Part shown: piece by piece, positions 49,890 to 61,799 of the stretch | How the letters are laid out: every line of letters starts with the position of its first letter | Numbering within the stretch: position 1 is the stretch's first letter | Assembly: GCF_001640805.2 (NCBI RefSeq) | Contig: NC_066835.1 | Location: 8,364,227-8,428,226 of the forward strand | Direction of reading: 5' to 3' | Length of the DNA: 64,000 nt | From: Lates calcarifer | Taxonomy: Eukaryota; Chordata; Actinopteri; Centropomidae | Notes under the pieces: model-generated | Seen by the model: the letters and a program-made list of their open reading frames with translations, nothing else | Told to the model about the DNA's origin: nothing | The model's database searches: none | Program-made: the position numbers and the translations under genes

Positions 49890-52490
49890 AAGATGAAAGT
49901 ATATATATAGCTCTACTGGATATATCCAACCCATTTTCAAAGATTTATGATGTCTTCAGTCATAACCAGTAGGGTTGGGATTGAGAGCCACTGACAGGCT
50001 GGGTAAGACGGAAAGACAAAAAGAGAAACAGAAAAACATGTTGCCGTTCTTTGTCTTTTCTTGAGACTTGTTGGCAATAACAAAAATATTGAATATCTCC
50101 AGCCTGGTCCTTCAAGTAATATCATGTCTCATCCTGTTTTTCAATAATTTTACTACCTGTCATACAAAAGAAACTAGCCCAGATAATTTATTGCCTTTTC
50201 CTGAGCTGATTTCAGCATAGGAGGGGCTGTTAGATTCTGCTTACAGCTCCAAAAATGCTCTGGCCTCTGAATGTGCAGCAGGTTAAATACTTAAACACAA
50301 AAGTATTTCTGCGTTTCTGTGAAAAGATCGTAAAAGTACCACTTCCTGTCTGTGTCCACTTCTGTCTCCCAGACCTCCTATAAACTCTAAGATTTTATTC
50401 TGCGACTTTTTTTTTATTGGATGCGGTCATGTGAGAGATGTCCATCCATCATCATTCACCACAATCACAACAACACAACTCATACACAGCCACACATACA
50501 GAACTGTAGTATGAGCCTGTGTGTCTGTCTGCGCGGCGTCAGAGCGTCTTCCCATACATCATAATGCAGTGATCTTGCAGAAATGGATTTGATCATTGAT
50601 AAAACTATAACCCGTCACAAGGCCTTGATGAATGTGTCTCCTCGTTGAGTGTGCGGGCATGTAAAGTGTTGTGATGATGACCCGGCTGATGTCTAAGTGA
50701 GGGGGAAGATAAAACTGGACATAAATCAGCTCAACAGGGGGATAACAGCACATTCTCACAAATCATCCCAGTAATCTGAGGGTGTCCTAGTCCTGGACAG
50801 GAATTCTGGGAATGCTGCCAGATCCCAGGCACAGAGAGAGACAGGCGAGGATCAACTGTGTCATTGTGGACTGTTTGGCTCTGCTTCCTGTGTCTGTCCC
50901 TTTTGGTCTCTTCTTTGGATCTGCCTGCATTCAGTTTTCCCTCTTGTCTTCCTTCTAGGAGTCCACAAAAGATAATTTATAGTACACACAGATGGACATT
51001 TCAGGAAATTCTACATGTCTCATATATAGAACATACAAGTATATGAAACATGAATGCAAAATTAGCCAAAAAACATTATTATTTATAGATGGTTGCCGTG
51101 TATTAAATCAAACCCGCAGGGCTGTATTTCAGTTAAGAAGACACCGTCTGTTTTCAAGCAAGTGGACTACATGGAGAGGCAGAGAGGAGGGGAGGGAGAG
51201 GAGGCCAAAAGCAGGAAAATGGAAAGATGAAAAGGCCGCCAAGGTTGCGAGGGATGCACATTAAAAACATTAGGAAGAGAGAATTACACTGGCGGAGAAC
51301 AAGGTCTTTGGGGGAGTGCTCAGAGAGCCGGGTGAAAGAACAAAGGGAGAGCTTGAAGTATAGGGAAGCCCTCTGCGGATAAGACTCTGGATAAGTGTTG
51401 GAGACAGGATCGTAAATCCTGAACCCCATAGTCTGCGAGCTGGGGGCCAGGGTCAGAGAGGGAGAGCACAAAGAGAAGGACTGAGGAGAGGTGGGAGGTG
51501 ATAATACAGAAAGATAGACTGAAACCATAGCCATAAAAAAGCATCTTAAGGTTGGTACTGAATCACTAAAGCCAGATGCGACTCAGATACTTTTCCATGG
51601 AGAGACCTCAAGCCGCTGCGTTAAATGCTCTTTGTGCTCAGAGGTGGGACTGGACATGGCAACAGGGCAAATGACAACAATGTCAGGGTCATGATGCATG
51701 GATCAAATTAAAATTCTCTGAGGGCTGTCATTATCACCCTGTGTCTCGCACCAGGCATTACTCACATTCTGTCTGCTCACAGATGCAAATACACCTCTAG
51801 TGAGTCATTTGTGCATCTAAATATACTATTGACACCTTTAAAACAGGAATGGTGGGTGACGTCAGCCCCATTCATGTGTTACAAATACTTGTCAAAGTTT
51901 TGTACAGTGGTTGCCAGACACAGCAGCTTTACTAAACGAATAAAAGGTAAAACAGACACAGAGGAGGAAAAATACCTTGTCTTATGCTCACCTGTCAGTA
52001 GTTTGGTCTTTGCTACTTCTAAAAAGGTGACGTCCTGACCCCAAGACAGAATATGAGCAACTTTGACTGCCTTTTGAAGAATATTTCATCAGGTCATTAC
52101 TTGATAAAATGATCCCCTTTTGACACACTAGATCTTGTAAGTCCACAGAAAAGAGTGCAGTTTCTGTTGCTCTACAAACAGAAGCTACCCAAATTAAAGG
52201 AGAATTCCACCAACTTCACACATAAAAATCTGTTTACTTCTCATGGGTATTACCACGCAACCTGTGAGACCTCTCCTCTTTAAGGATTTAATCCTAAAAA
52301 AAAGTCCTAGAATATTTACTCCTATTTCAGTAACTTAAAAAAACTATAATATACTATAATAATATACTTTTTTCATGAAAATATTTTTTTCCTTTTTGTT
52401 TTAGGGATTTTTATATTTGTGATCCATTTCTAAAGATTTAGGTCCTCATAGGAGCAACTGGGATTTGAATATTGAGAGATGAGTTTATGC
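49890..52490. other. Intergenic, gene-free
   Basis: No supportable gene. At about 52195-52290, AAAGGAGAATTCCACC and following words resemble another common fish repeat (low confidence). The stretch 51150-51540 is purine-rich, and its long minus-strand frame reflects that bias. Confidence 0.5.
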
Positions 52491-52491
52491 A

Positions 52492-52820
52492 CGGGCAGCA
52501 TGTTGGTGCAGTGGTTAGCACTGTCACCTCGAAGCAAGAAGGTTCTGGGTTTGAACCCTGGTTTGTCTGGGGCCTTTTTTGTGTGGAATTTAGATGTTCT
52601 CCCCATGCCTGGGTGGGTTCTCTACAGGTACTCTGGTCTCCTCCCACAGTCCAGAGATATGCAGGTCAATTGCCCATAGGTGTGAATGTGAGTGTCAGTG
52701 GTTGCTCTATATGTCAGCCCTGCAATAGGCTGGCCAGGGTGTATGCCCAGTGTTAGCTGGGGATTGGCTCCAACCCTCCTATAACCCTTAAGGATAAAAG
52801 GTACAGATAATGGATAAATG
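52492..52820 (+). mobile_element. Teleost SINE-like repeat with tRNA-type Pol III boxes
   Basis: Starts GGGCAGCATGTTGGTGCAG, with an A-box-like TGGTGCAGTGG (52504-52514) and B-box-like GGTTTGAACCC (52548-52558). It continues with TGTTCTCCCCATGCCTG, CTCCTCCCACAGTCCA and AATTGCCCATAGGTGTGAAT and ends in a GATAATGGATAAATG tail. This pattern is one of the most abundant interspersed repeats in fish. Several CpGs are decayed and a short internal segment seems missing, so it is an old copy. Confidence 0.75.
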
Positions 52821-52824
52821 GGCC

Positions 52825-53815
52825 TATGCATAGTTTTGGTTTTTCATGGGATTTACTGGTAATGATAGAAATACAGAATATAATCACCCTAGTTCCTACT
52901 CATCCTGATACTTATCCTGCCACCCAAGGTTAAATTTTCTGGGTCTATCACTGACATGCACTAAGAGGAGGCCCACTAAAATGGTCTGGAACAATAAATT
53001 ATCCTGGTTAATATTCCCACTTAAGACAGTTTTAAAAAATCATGATATGACATATTTGTGTGATGGTTCTCAGTCATCAAAGTCATGCTATCTCTAAATG
53101 TTGTACTAAGGTAACTGCTGGAGTTCTTTGAGGTCATTTCACCTCTCTAGCACCCATTAGTTTAGATTACATGGATTTTAAGTGTGACTGTGTGATACAG
53201 AGTAATTGTGTCACTACAAACACAGCAATCCAAACTAAAGTGGCCTGAAATTTAGATGCTTTCAGTTAACAGTTTTAAAGGAAAATAGAGAAATAATTGA
53301 ATTCATCAAACAGCCAGCCACTAATGAGTTTGAAGATGAATCAGACAGCAAAATATCAACGTGTGTAATAGTCTCTATAGATGCTTTCAATGCTGCTGAT
53401 TTTGTTTTTGTCCATCAGACCTTTTAATCTTCCCAGCTTGTTAGCGTAGACAAGAATTTGTTGATTAATTGATAAAACCCACCAGGACATAATTAGCTAA
53501 GGTTCCAGTAAAGAGACAAACAACATCAGTTGAATTGGGCAGTACAAGATATATCACATACACTGAGTATGAATGGTACTGTGCCATTCACTCTTTCCAT
53601 TGAACACTGAACACTGCTGTGATCTCCTCTCTTGTTTCTGCTGTGAAAAAAATTGGGCAGGTTCATTCAGCTGCCCAATTAGGACATACATGCCTTTTGA
53701 AATATATTCTTCAGAGGTGGATGATTATTGTGTCAGGAATTTGTTGAGTGTAAATGAGGCTGAGGCTTATGTTTGTGCATTATGTGTTAGTTTGTACACA
53801 TACATGTGTGAAGGT
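52825..53815. other. Upstream flank of npvf
   Basis: A/T-rich sequence without repeats or genes that I can recognise. It may hold distal npvf regulatory sites, but none stands out by eye. Confidence 0.5.
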
Positions 53816-53819
53816 GTCT

Positions 53820-53890
53820 TTATCACGTGGTGCAGGTGACGTATGTCTCCAGGGGTCTTTAATAGCAGGGGACAGAAATAAGAAATGCGT
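53820..53890 (+). promoter_or_regulatory. npvf proximal promoter candidate (E-box, CRE-like, TATA-like)
   Basis: A CACGTG E-box at 53824-53829 is followed by a CRE-like TGACGTAT at 53837-53844 and an A/T-rich TTTAATAG near 53858, 60-100 bp before the start codon. E-boxes and CREs suit a neuropeptide gene under circadian and cAMP control, but the transcription start is unknown and part of this may be 5' UTR. Confidence 0.35.
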
Positions 53891-53921
53891 TCTGGTGCTG
53901 AAGATGTCTCCTGCTGTTAAC

Positions 53922-55496
53922 ATGTTGACCACAGTGTTTCTGTCAGCGCTCCTGATGCTGGGAGGTGTCAGAGAGGCAGCAGCATCTGACTTCCAGGTCT
54001 ACGGGCAGTTGATCCACAGTGATAAAACTTTGGTGAGCAGAGAGGACGGACGGCACACTGTGAGGAGACAGCCACATCAACAAGTAAGAATTATTAAATA
54101 AACCAGACTCAGATATTTATTCTGTTGGGCTTGCCACTTTCCTTTAGACCTGAGACAACTATTTGATTAATCAATTAGCTGATAAGTTAACCTTTTCAAT
54201 CATGTTTCCACATGTGCCAGAAATTTCTCATTCCAGCTTTTTAAAAGTGAAGATTTGATTTTCTGTGTTGTTAATGATAATATGTTGAATATCTTTTGGG
54301 TTTTGGGCTATTGGTCAGTATTTGAAGACCTCATCACTATTTTTCATAACAAGAACAAATCAATAATGGAAATATCATTTATCTGTAGCCCTGCTTTCCA
54401 TGTGTTCTGTGCAACAACTGTCAAGATGATGGTAGCATAACTGTTAGAATGCCACACATTAGTTTTCTTCTACCCATTATGAAAATGGACCGTTCATGTT
54501 CAAATGCAGGAGATCACTATTTGTGTAAAAACTGTTACTATAAAAAAAAAAACCAAACAAAAAAAACAGCTGAACTCATCTGCTATAAAGTGATATCACA
54601 TTCACTTGTTTTATTTTATATCATTATAAAGTAACAGTAAATAGATCACTGTTTTTTATTTTATTATTGACAAATGAACAAAATCAATGACAAGTGACAA
54701 GTCAAATAAAACCTTTTTATTGTAGATTACTTATTACTAATGATTATTTTCATTAATGACTAATCAATTATTAGATTTTTCTATAGTATGTATTGTAACT
54801 ATCAACTATAGTTAAAACACAGAAAAATCTTTAAACACATTGGTCTAGACAACATGTTTCTCCTTTCAGACAAGTGAAAACCGCAGGAGTTTGGATCTGG
54901 AGAGCTTCAACATGCATGTGACCCCGACCGCCAGCAAGATCAGTCTCCCGTCCATCATCAGGCTCTACCCGCCCACTGCAAAACCTCTGCACATGCATGC
55001 CAACATGCCCATGCGTTTTGGAAGAGAGAGCCACCCTGGTGATGACAAGGTGCCAAACTCAACTCCGAACATGCCCCAGAGGTTTGGACGGTCCTGGGAG
55101 GTGATTCGAATGTGTGCTGAGTGTCCTGATGTCCACGAAGCACGGAACCCAGAGCTGCCTCAGAGATTTGGGAGAAATAGTCTGTACTGGAGGCTTCTCA
55201 GGACTCTGGCCAATGAACAGTTGCACTGGTAGGCAACTCTAGACCTTAATGACATTATACTGGAAGTCTACTTTATATCTTCATTTGCCATCACTACAGT
55301 CTCATACTCCTTATTCTGAAATTCAAATTTAATCTTGATTTCCAGTTCAGTTTAACATCCATATGTGTGTGTATGAGTTTTGAGTTTTTTTATGGAAAAC
55401 ACAAAATGTGTATTCTTTTCTTATAGGACTGAAGATTTTGACTTTACAACCAGCTCAGAAGAAGTGGAAATGGAAGAAAAATCCTTTAAAAGATGA
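53922..55496 (+). CDS. npvf: Neuropeptide VF precursor (GnIH / RFRP / LPXRFa), 3 coding exons
   Basis: Secreted precursor of RFamide peptides that in vertebrates act on NPFF/GnIH receptors and modulate pituitary gonadotropin release and behaviour. Coding exons 53922-54083, 54870-55228 and 55427-55496 join in frame (phases 0 and 2) to 196 aa with GT-AG introns. Residues 1-22 form a signal peptide (MLTTVFLSALLMLGG core). A dibasic site at R59-R60 precedes the first peptide, which ends MPMRF-G-R (100-106). The second ends MPQRF-G-R (122-128) and the third LPQRF-G-R (150-156). Each Gly is the amide donor and each Arg a cleavage site. The tail after 170 is acidic. An in-frame ATG six codons upstream (53904) also has a good context; I chose the internal one because it starts directly at the signal peptide, as in other fish. 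Confidence 0.96.
54084..54869 (+). other. npvf intron 1
   Basis: Starts GTAAGA and ends TCCTTTCAG. About 0.79 kb and A/T-rich, with an A-rich patch around 54541-54567. No nested gene seen. Confidence 0.85.
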
Positions 55497-55644
55497 AGCC
55501 ACACAGGCCTACAATGAAGCTTACTATAGTATGTAAATATCAACAGTGTTTTTATTCTAAACACAGTCAAGTTGAGTTGAATAATTCTATTCCTTCAGTC
55601 TCTTTAAATAGTCATATTATTGTGATGGAAAACACATCTTAAAC

Positions 55645-55671
55645 AATAATAATAATAATAATAATAATAAA
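55645..55671. repeat. (AAT)n microsatellite in the npvf 3' UTR
   Basis: About nine AAT units ending in the polyadenylation hexamer. Confidence 0.9.
55666..55671 (+). terminator. Polyadenylation signal of npvf
   Basis: AATAAA lies 170 bp after the stop codon, at the end of an (AAT)n microsatellite (55645-55670), so the hexamer is itself formed by the repeat running into AAA. Confidence 0.6.
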
Positions 55672-55699
55672 AGTTTAAAGCGAGTAGTTTGTGTTTGTT

Positions 55700-57620
55700 T
55701 TGCACTGTTATCGAGTTCTACAAAATTATACAATGAAATCACTTTTTTCCCTTAATCCACTTTGGCCTCAGCCCCACACAGATGGATTGTATGCATATGA
55801 CTTAAACCCTCACGTGATAGCAATACAGTGCATGTACATAACGGCCAATCAAAAAAAGAGCCTTTTTCTGATTCTGTTTTGGAATAATTAAATCTGAAAA
55901 CAAAGAATGACTAGTATATTTTATTTTTGTTTTATGTTAACACAGGAAAAATGAGAAATCAGCTACAGGGTTAAAAACAGTCCGTGTACATAACAGACAG
56001 TACTGAAATAACTGAATCAAAAGTGCATTTGCCTTCTTACCACCATTTGTAATTCCACTAGAGACACACCAATCATAGCACATACAAATGTGTGAGATTG
56101 GCAGGTATGACAACAGATTTCCCTGATCCACATGTGATCATCTTAAGGCATTTAAAGGGGGGAAATGGGTAACAAATTACCTGTGAAGCCTTTAAAGCAT
56201 TAGAATTAGCTTCATCTGTGTTCACTGCCTGTTTCTCTCCCAATGACTCTTAATTCATCTCTTCTGCCAAAGTGTATTAAAAATAACTGAAACTATATGC
56301 ACCTTCTTTATTTTATCTTTGTGTTTCAATCTTTGTATTTGAAAATATGTCTTGAAAATATGAAAAGTAAAACTTGTCTTATACAATAGTACATTTACAC
56401 AATAATACTATATCATAACACCATAATTATGCCTGGTTTGTGCTGTTGTCAATTTGAGTCTCTAGGTTCCACTGTAAATATCAATGAACATATATCTCAG
56501 CACAGGGACATAATGCTGATCCAGTAAATTATAACCCCTGTATACCTGTAATGCTGATCTGTGTCTCTCTGGTCTGACTGTTAATCTTCTGTTGGACTCT
56601 ACAGGTGAGGCTTTTGCTGTTTCTCTTCTCCATAGTCACTCTGCTGTTGACAGTATAGAGGTCATTTGGACCTCTGACTGTCTCTGTAAACTAGCCTTTA
56701 GACTCACTTTAAAACCGACTGTCAATATTCATTACAACAGGTGAGGAAATAGAATCCGGTTATCAAAGAGAAGGAAGCCACCCATTACTTTTTGAAATTA
56801 AAATTTCCAGCAATTAGACAAAGTTGTGATAATCATGCCTCCAGTTATAAGTCAGACAAGCTTACCTATTCAATCCTGTGATTTTAGAGACAGGACAATC
56901 CTTTCTCTCCTATTCCCACTTTCAACTAAGTTACTTTTCAGGAGACAATGTCACAGATGGAAACAGATCTGGTGATGATCCATAACTCTGCCTTTTTATC
57001 TTTGGACCTTGTGAAGATGTTGAAATTAAAATCGGAGGACACTTAAAATATTTATCTTCATATCAGTTAGAACCAATAGGACCGATGAGGCAGTTTTAGC
57101 TAACAGACTAGACCTGACTAAAGTCATATGTGAACTTTCTTTGGGCATTTTGCACTCGGGGTCACTGGGACCATAACTATAGGTTATGGTGGTGTTTTAG
57201 ACATTTTATCAATGACTAGAGATCTTAACAGATTCAACCAGTGGAAAAATATTTAATAGATTAATTGACCTAATTAAAGATGCAGATAATCACCTACATA
57301 CCATTCACTCATGAAGACTGGAAACTCAACAACTTGTCCATGTTTGTTTAACTACTATACAACTACTGTGCATTTCACAAAAGCTCTATCAAAGCAAAAG
57401 AGGGGTGTGTTTTGTTAAGGTTATAACTTAAAAACAAACCAGGCAAACAAATCAAATTAGGAAATAAGCAATGATTTTACTTGATATCCAACACAGGAGC
57501 ATACATGTACTTCAAATACCATTACAGATTTGAAATGGAGTCATAGTACATTATCTATGGGCTGAATACCCACTTCAGAGAAACATCATCACAAATACAG
57601 TTACACAATGTTCTTCTCCC
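55700..57620. other. Intergenic between npvf and the tandem units
   Basis: A/T-rich DNA with no gene and no repeat that I can name. Short frames lack domains. It ends abruptly at the first tandem unit, at 57621. Confidence 0.5.
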
Positions 57621-58589
57621 AATTATGTTGTGGTTGCATTTTCCCCAGATCAATGTCCAGTTTGTGTTGTGTCGAGTAGTGGCGAGTCCGATGGCAAGAA
57701 AGAGCCTCCTAAGCACTTTGAGGAACACGAGTGGATGAGTCAGTTGCTGGTTAGGTGATACACAGTTTGTGCAAAAGTTTGTAGAACTTGGGTTTCAAGA
57801 TGCATCTTGTCAGATTTACATTGTTCATTAATGGCCATAGTTTGTGTTTAGTCAGCTGAGTTGTGCAATGTTGGCATGCCACTTTGCAGACTTGTGGGGA
57901 CTAGAGGTGAAGGCAGTGTGCAGGGCTTGGTGAGCATAGCTGAGGCCACAACAATCAAAGCTTCCTGAAGGTTGGATATCTGAAAAAAAACAAACAAACA
58001 AACACACAATTAATTAGTAAAAAGCAACCAAAGAATACAAAGAAGTGGATAATATATCTGAAAAAACACACCTGAAGACATCAATCACATGGCACAGACG
58101 CATCCGCTTGGACGACGGTCCTCTTCTTCCAGTCCAAGACAACTTCTCTGGGTCACAGCCTCCCTCACTGATTTTTCTGGGGTCATAGGAAACTACTGAA
58201 CTGACTGCAACCTCTGTCACCATATGGGGCTTGGACATCCTCCAACTATCCATTCAAAACATTACAATGAGACATATTCTTGTCCCTGTAATTTATCTAA
58301 CAATGCCTGAGTAAGGTCAGCCTTTAGGAAACTTACTTCTAAGGTTGGTTCCAACTGGTATCTAATATAAAATGACAGGACTCTTGAGACAGCTGAATTG
58401 TCAGAGCTGAATAAGGGTATGAATGCCACAGCTTACCTTTTTGCTACATAAGGGATTTTGGTGTCAGGAATTCCCTGATAATACTGGAAAAAACTCCCTA
58501 ATGTCCTCTCCCTACTCTTTTTATTTATTTATTTATTTTTACATGTGACATTACCTAGCTCCTAAATCTAGATGCCCTTAGGCTCAATA

Positions 58590-59265
58590 CATCTAGGTTT
58601 GTCACTTGGATGACAAAAAAATGAAGTGTTTAATCCTTTGATTTCACCTTTTGTTTGACTATTTAATTTGCAAATGTCTATAGGCCCAAAACACAGAGCT
58701 GGCAACCTGCTAAGATGACTAAGCAGGATTTGATGCATCTGAACTACATGCTGGATGGCATATGAAACTCCCACTTGCCCACACCTTTCCAACATCAGCT
58801 AACAGGTGCCTGCATTGCCCATCATCTATAGCTTTCCAGAATCAACAATATAACCAACATGCATCACGTCATGACTGGCCAGCTCGGAGAGTCATTCAGG
58901 ACAAAGCTTAATCCAGTGTCCTGATTTGCTGCACAGGAAACAGCTATCACCTAGTTGTCTAGACAAAGTTCCCATCAGCTCCCAATTGTGCAGCCTCTCC
59001 TAAGTTCCTCTCTCTGCATTAACCCTCATTTGGCTGCACATCAAACAATCCCACTGCATTTCCCCCAGATCTCCTTTTCTCATCATGCAGCTTTCCAACA
59101 TTCAACTGCTGCTGTTGTCACATCTGCAAAAAGAGCAGTTTCTTAATTGGCATTGTTTTCACATGTTTGGTAAGATGTGGCATAGACCACTGACAAAGCA
59201 GACAATTTGAAATGCTAGACCCTGATACACCCAAATTCTTCAGACTCACACCATCCACAAGTGGT
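58590..59265 (-). pseudogene. Decayed retroelement gag-like fragment (unit 1, left arm)
   Basis: On the minus strand the frame contains a complete CCHC zinc knuckle, CX2CX4HX4C (C-FL-C-SKSG-H-WIKL-C), at 58942-58901. This is the RNA-binding nucleocapsid signature of retroviral and LTR-retrotransposon gag. Pro-Glu and a TGA stop follow at once. Before and after the knuckle the frame is broken by stops and shifts, so this is a relic. The element family (endogenous retrovirus, Gypsy-like or other) cannot be decided from the knuckle alone. No LTR or polymerase motif was recognised. Confidence 0.55.
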
Positions 59266-59867
59266 AATGTTATCCGTGCTTTCTTTCTTGCTAAAATTAT
59301 GTCCAATTGTAGACTGTGTCTTGGAGTAAGCTCATACCATGGCCAGCTGATTCAAAATCCAGAGGGATCCTTGTCTGGTTTTGGAAACTGCACAACCACA
59401 GCACACAACCCAGTAGGGGTCTATAGTCTATGCGCTTACTCATAGGGCTAGGTTTTTTGTTTTTTTTTTCCCCAATTTCTAAACTTCTCCAAGTTGTTTA
59501 TCCATTACAGGTATAGATTTAGGACAGAATCAACAACAAGGTCTAAATTTACAATAATTTTACTTACAGCACAGACTTCCTCACACACAGAGAAGGAGGG
59601 GAAGGAGAAAAGCCTTGCCTTCTTCTGCGATATGAGTCGACTCTGTTTACCTTGTTCTCTGTAGTGTTAAGATGTCTTAGCACGTTCCTGGTTGTGATTG
59701 ACAAATTTGGTAAAAATATGTGTAAGTTTGTGCCAAATGTTGATGATTCTGTCAGGACAAAACTTAAGATTTCACTCTGGGATCGTCAGGGTAGTCTCTC
59801 AGAACTAGTTCTGAAGACGTGTTGTTCAGCCATGTCAGAAATCAAATTTATTGACAGTGAATTAAGG

Positions 59868-60540
59868 TCAGTGTGATGAGGAGTCTGTTGAACCATTTTG
59901 ACAAATCAAGAGTCAAGCACCTCAAGTTCACTGCTTTGTCAGTGGTCTACTACTATATCCTCCCAAACAAATAAAAACCAATGCCAAATTTAGAAACCAC
60001 CCCCTTTGCAGACATGAAAAGAGTGGCAGTGAATGTTGAAAAGCCAGATGAAGAGAAAAGGAGGTCTGAGTAAAATGAAGTGAGATTGTTTATGTGCAGC
60101 CAAACAAGAATTAATGCAGACAGAGACTTTAGGATGGATACAGAATCAGGAGGAGGAAGGCTGTCTAGACAACCAGGTGATAGCTGCATCCTGTGCAACA
60201 AACCAGGACACTGGACTAAGCCTCATCCTGAATGACTCTCCAAGCTGGCCAATCGTGGCATGAAGTGTGTCAGTCAGATTGTCAATTCTGGAAGGTTACA
60301 GACAATGGGTAACACAGATATCTGTTAGCTGATGTTAGAAAGGTGAGGGAGAGAGAGTTTCAGATGCCATCCAACATGTAGTTCAGATGTACCAAACCCC
60401 ACTTAGTCATCTTAGCAGGTTACCAGCCACGTGTCTTGGACCTACAGAGAGATGATGATCTGCAAATTGGTCAAATAAAAAGACAAAATAATCGAACACT
60501 ACAGTACAAAGTTTTTACTATCCAAGTGACAAAGTTGCTG
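59868..60540 (+). pseudogene. Decayed retroelement gag-like fragment (unit 1, right arm)
   Basis: Inverted, diverged copy of the left arm. Shared landmarks include TGCTTTGTCAGTGGTCTA, CTAGACAACCAGGTGATAG (one base different in the left arm), AGCTGATGTTAGAAAGGTG-like words and ATCCAAGTGACAAA. The zinc knuckle at 60185-60226 has lost its last cysteine (TGT to CAT, Cys to His), and the same TGA stop follows two codons later. Confidence 0.55.
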
Positions 60541-61799
60541 ACAAAGTTACAGTAAAAGGGACAAAAGAAATCTATGTAAATCTTCCGCAATGGAAAACTC
60601 ACTTCATACAAGCTGTCACTCATTTAACACTACTGCTGTCTCCTGTAAATGTCTCCTCCCACAGTAACGATGGCAGGACTTTATCTACCACAAGCACTCT
60701 CCCGGCAGCATCTGGCTCTATTTACAAACAAAGTCTTAGAGTTCTAATTCTATCTTATGTGTCAGCCCCAAAACAATACCAACACCTTCTCTGGAATATA
60801 GCCCACAGTATTAAGTTTCTAATTCAAGTATGTCAATTATGTTGTGGTTGCATTTTCCCCAGATCAATGTCCAGTTTGTGTTGTGTTGAGTAGTGGCGAG
60901 TCCGATGGCAAGAAAGAGCCTCCTAAGCACTTTGAGGAACACGGGTGGATGAGTCAGTTGCTGGTTAGGTGATACACAGTTTGTGCAAAAGTTTGTAGAA
61001 CTTGGGTTCCAAGATGCATCTTGTCAGGTTTACATTGTTCATTAATGGCCATAGTTTGTGTTTAGTCAGCTGAGTTGTGCAATGTTGGCATGCCACTTTG
61101 CAGACTTGTGGGGACTAGAGGTGAAGGCAGTGTGCAGGGCTTGGTGAGCATAGCTGAGGCCACAACAATCAAAGCTTCCTGAAGGTTGGATATCTGAAAA
61201 AAAAACAAACAAACACACAATTAATTAGTAAAAAGCAACCAAAGAATACAAAGAAGTAGATAATATATCTGAAAAAACACACCTGAAGACATCAATCACA
61301 TGGCACAGACGCATCCGCTTGGACGGTCCTCTTCTTCCAGTCCAAGACAACTTCTCTGGGTCACAGCGTCCCTCACTGATTTTTCTGGGGTCATAGGAAA
61401 CTACTGAACTGACTGCAACCTCTGTCACCATATGGGGCTTGGACATCCTCCAACTATCCATTCAAAACATTACAATGAGACATATTCTTGTCCCTGTAAT
61501 TTATCTAACAATGCCTGAGTAAGGTCAGCCTTTAGGAAACTTACTTCTAAGGTTGGTTCCAACTGGTATCTAATATAAAATGACAGGACTCTTGAGACAG
61601 GGCTAAATTGTCAGAGCTGAATAAGGGTATGAATGCCACAGCTCACCTTTTTGCTACATAAGGGATTTTGGTGTCAGGAATTCCCTGATAATACTGGAAA
61701 AAACTCCCTAATGTCCTCTCCCTACTCTTTTTATTTATTTATTTATTTTTACATGTGACATTACCTAGCTCCTAAATCTAGATGCCCTTAGGCTCAATA

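Larger units (their letters stand above)
57621..60834. repeat. Tandem unit 1 (about 3.21 kb) with palindromic gag-like arms
   Basis: First copy of a sequence repeated from 60835. It starts AATTATGTTGTGGTTGCATT. Inside, a minus-strand arm (about 58590-59265) and a plus-strand arm (about 59868-60540) are diverged copies of one another separated by about 0.6 kb. Both contain a CCHC-knuckle reading frame, so the unit is built from retroelement-derived sequence. All frames are short and interrupted; nothing here looks able to make a functional protein. A minus-strand 79-codon frame (58253-58014) has no recognisable domain. Confidence 0.85.

Noticed and set aside
51154..51544. 126-codon minus-strand frame
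   Set aside because: Arises from a purine-rich tract read as Ser/Pro/Leu.
58014..58253. 79-codon minus-strand frame conserved in both tandem units (also 61225-61461)
   Set aside because: Its conservation is explained by the recent duplication; no domain was recognised, and the 3-bp difference simply preserves the frame.
58955..59146. Plus-strand 63-codon frame repeated at 62165-62356
   Set aside because: Antisense of the gag-like left arm; identical in both units only because of the duplication.
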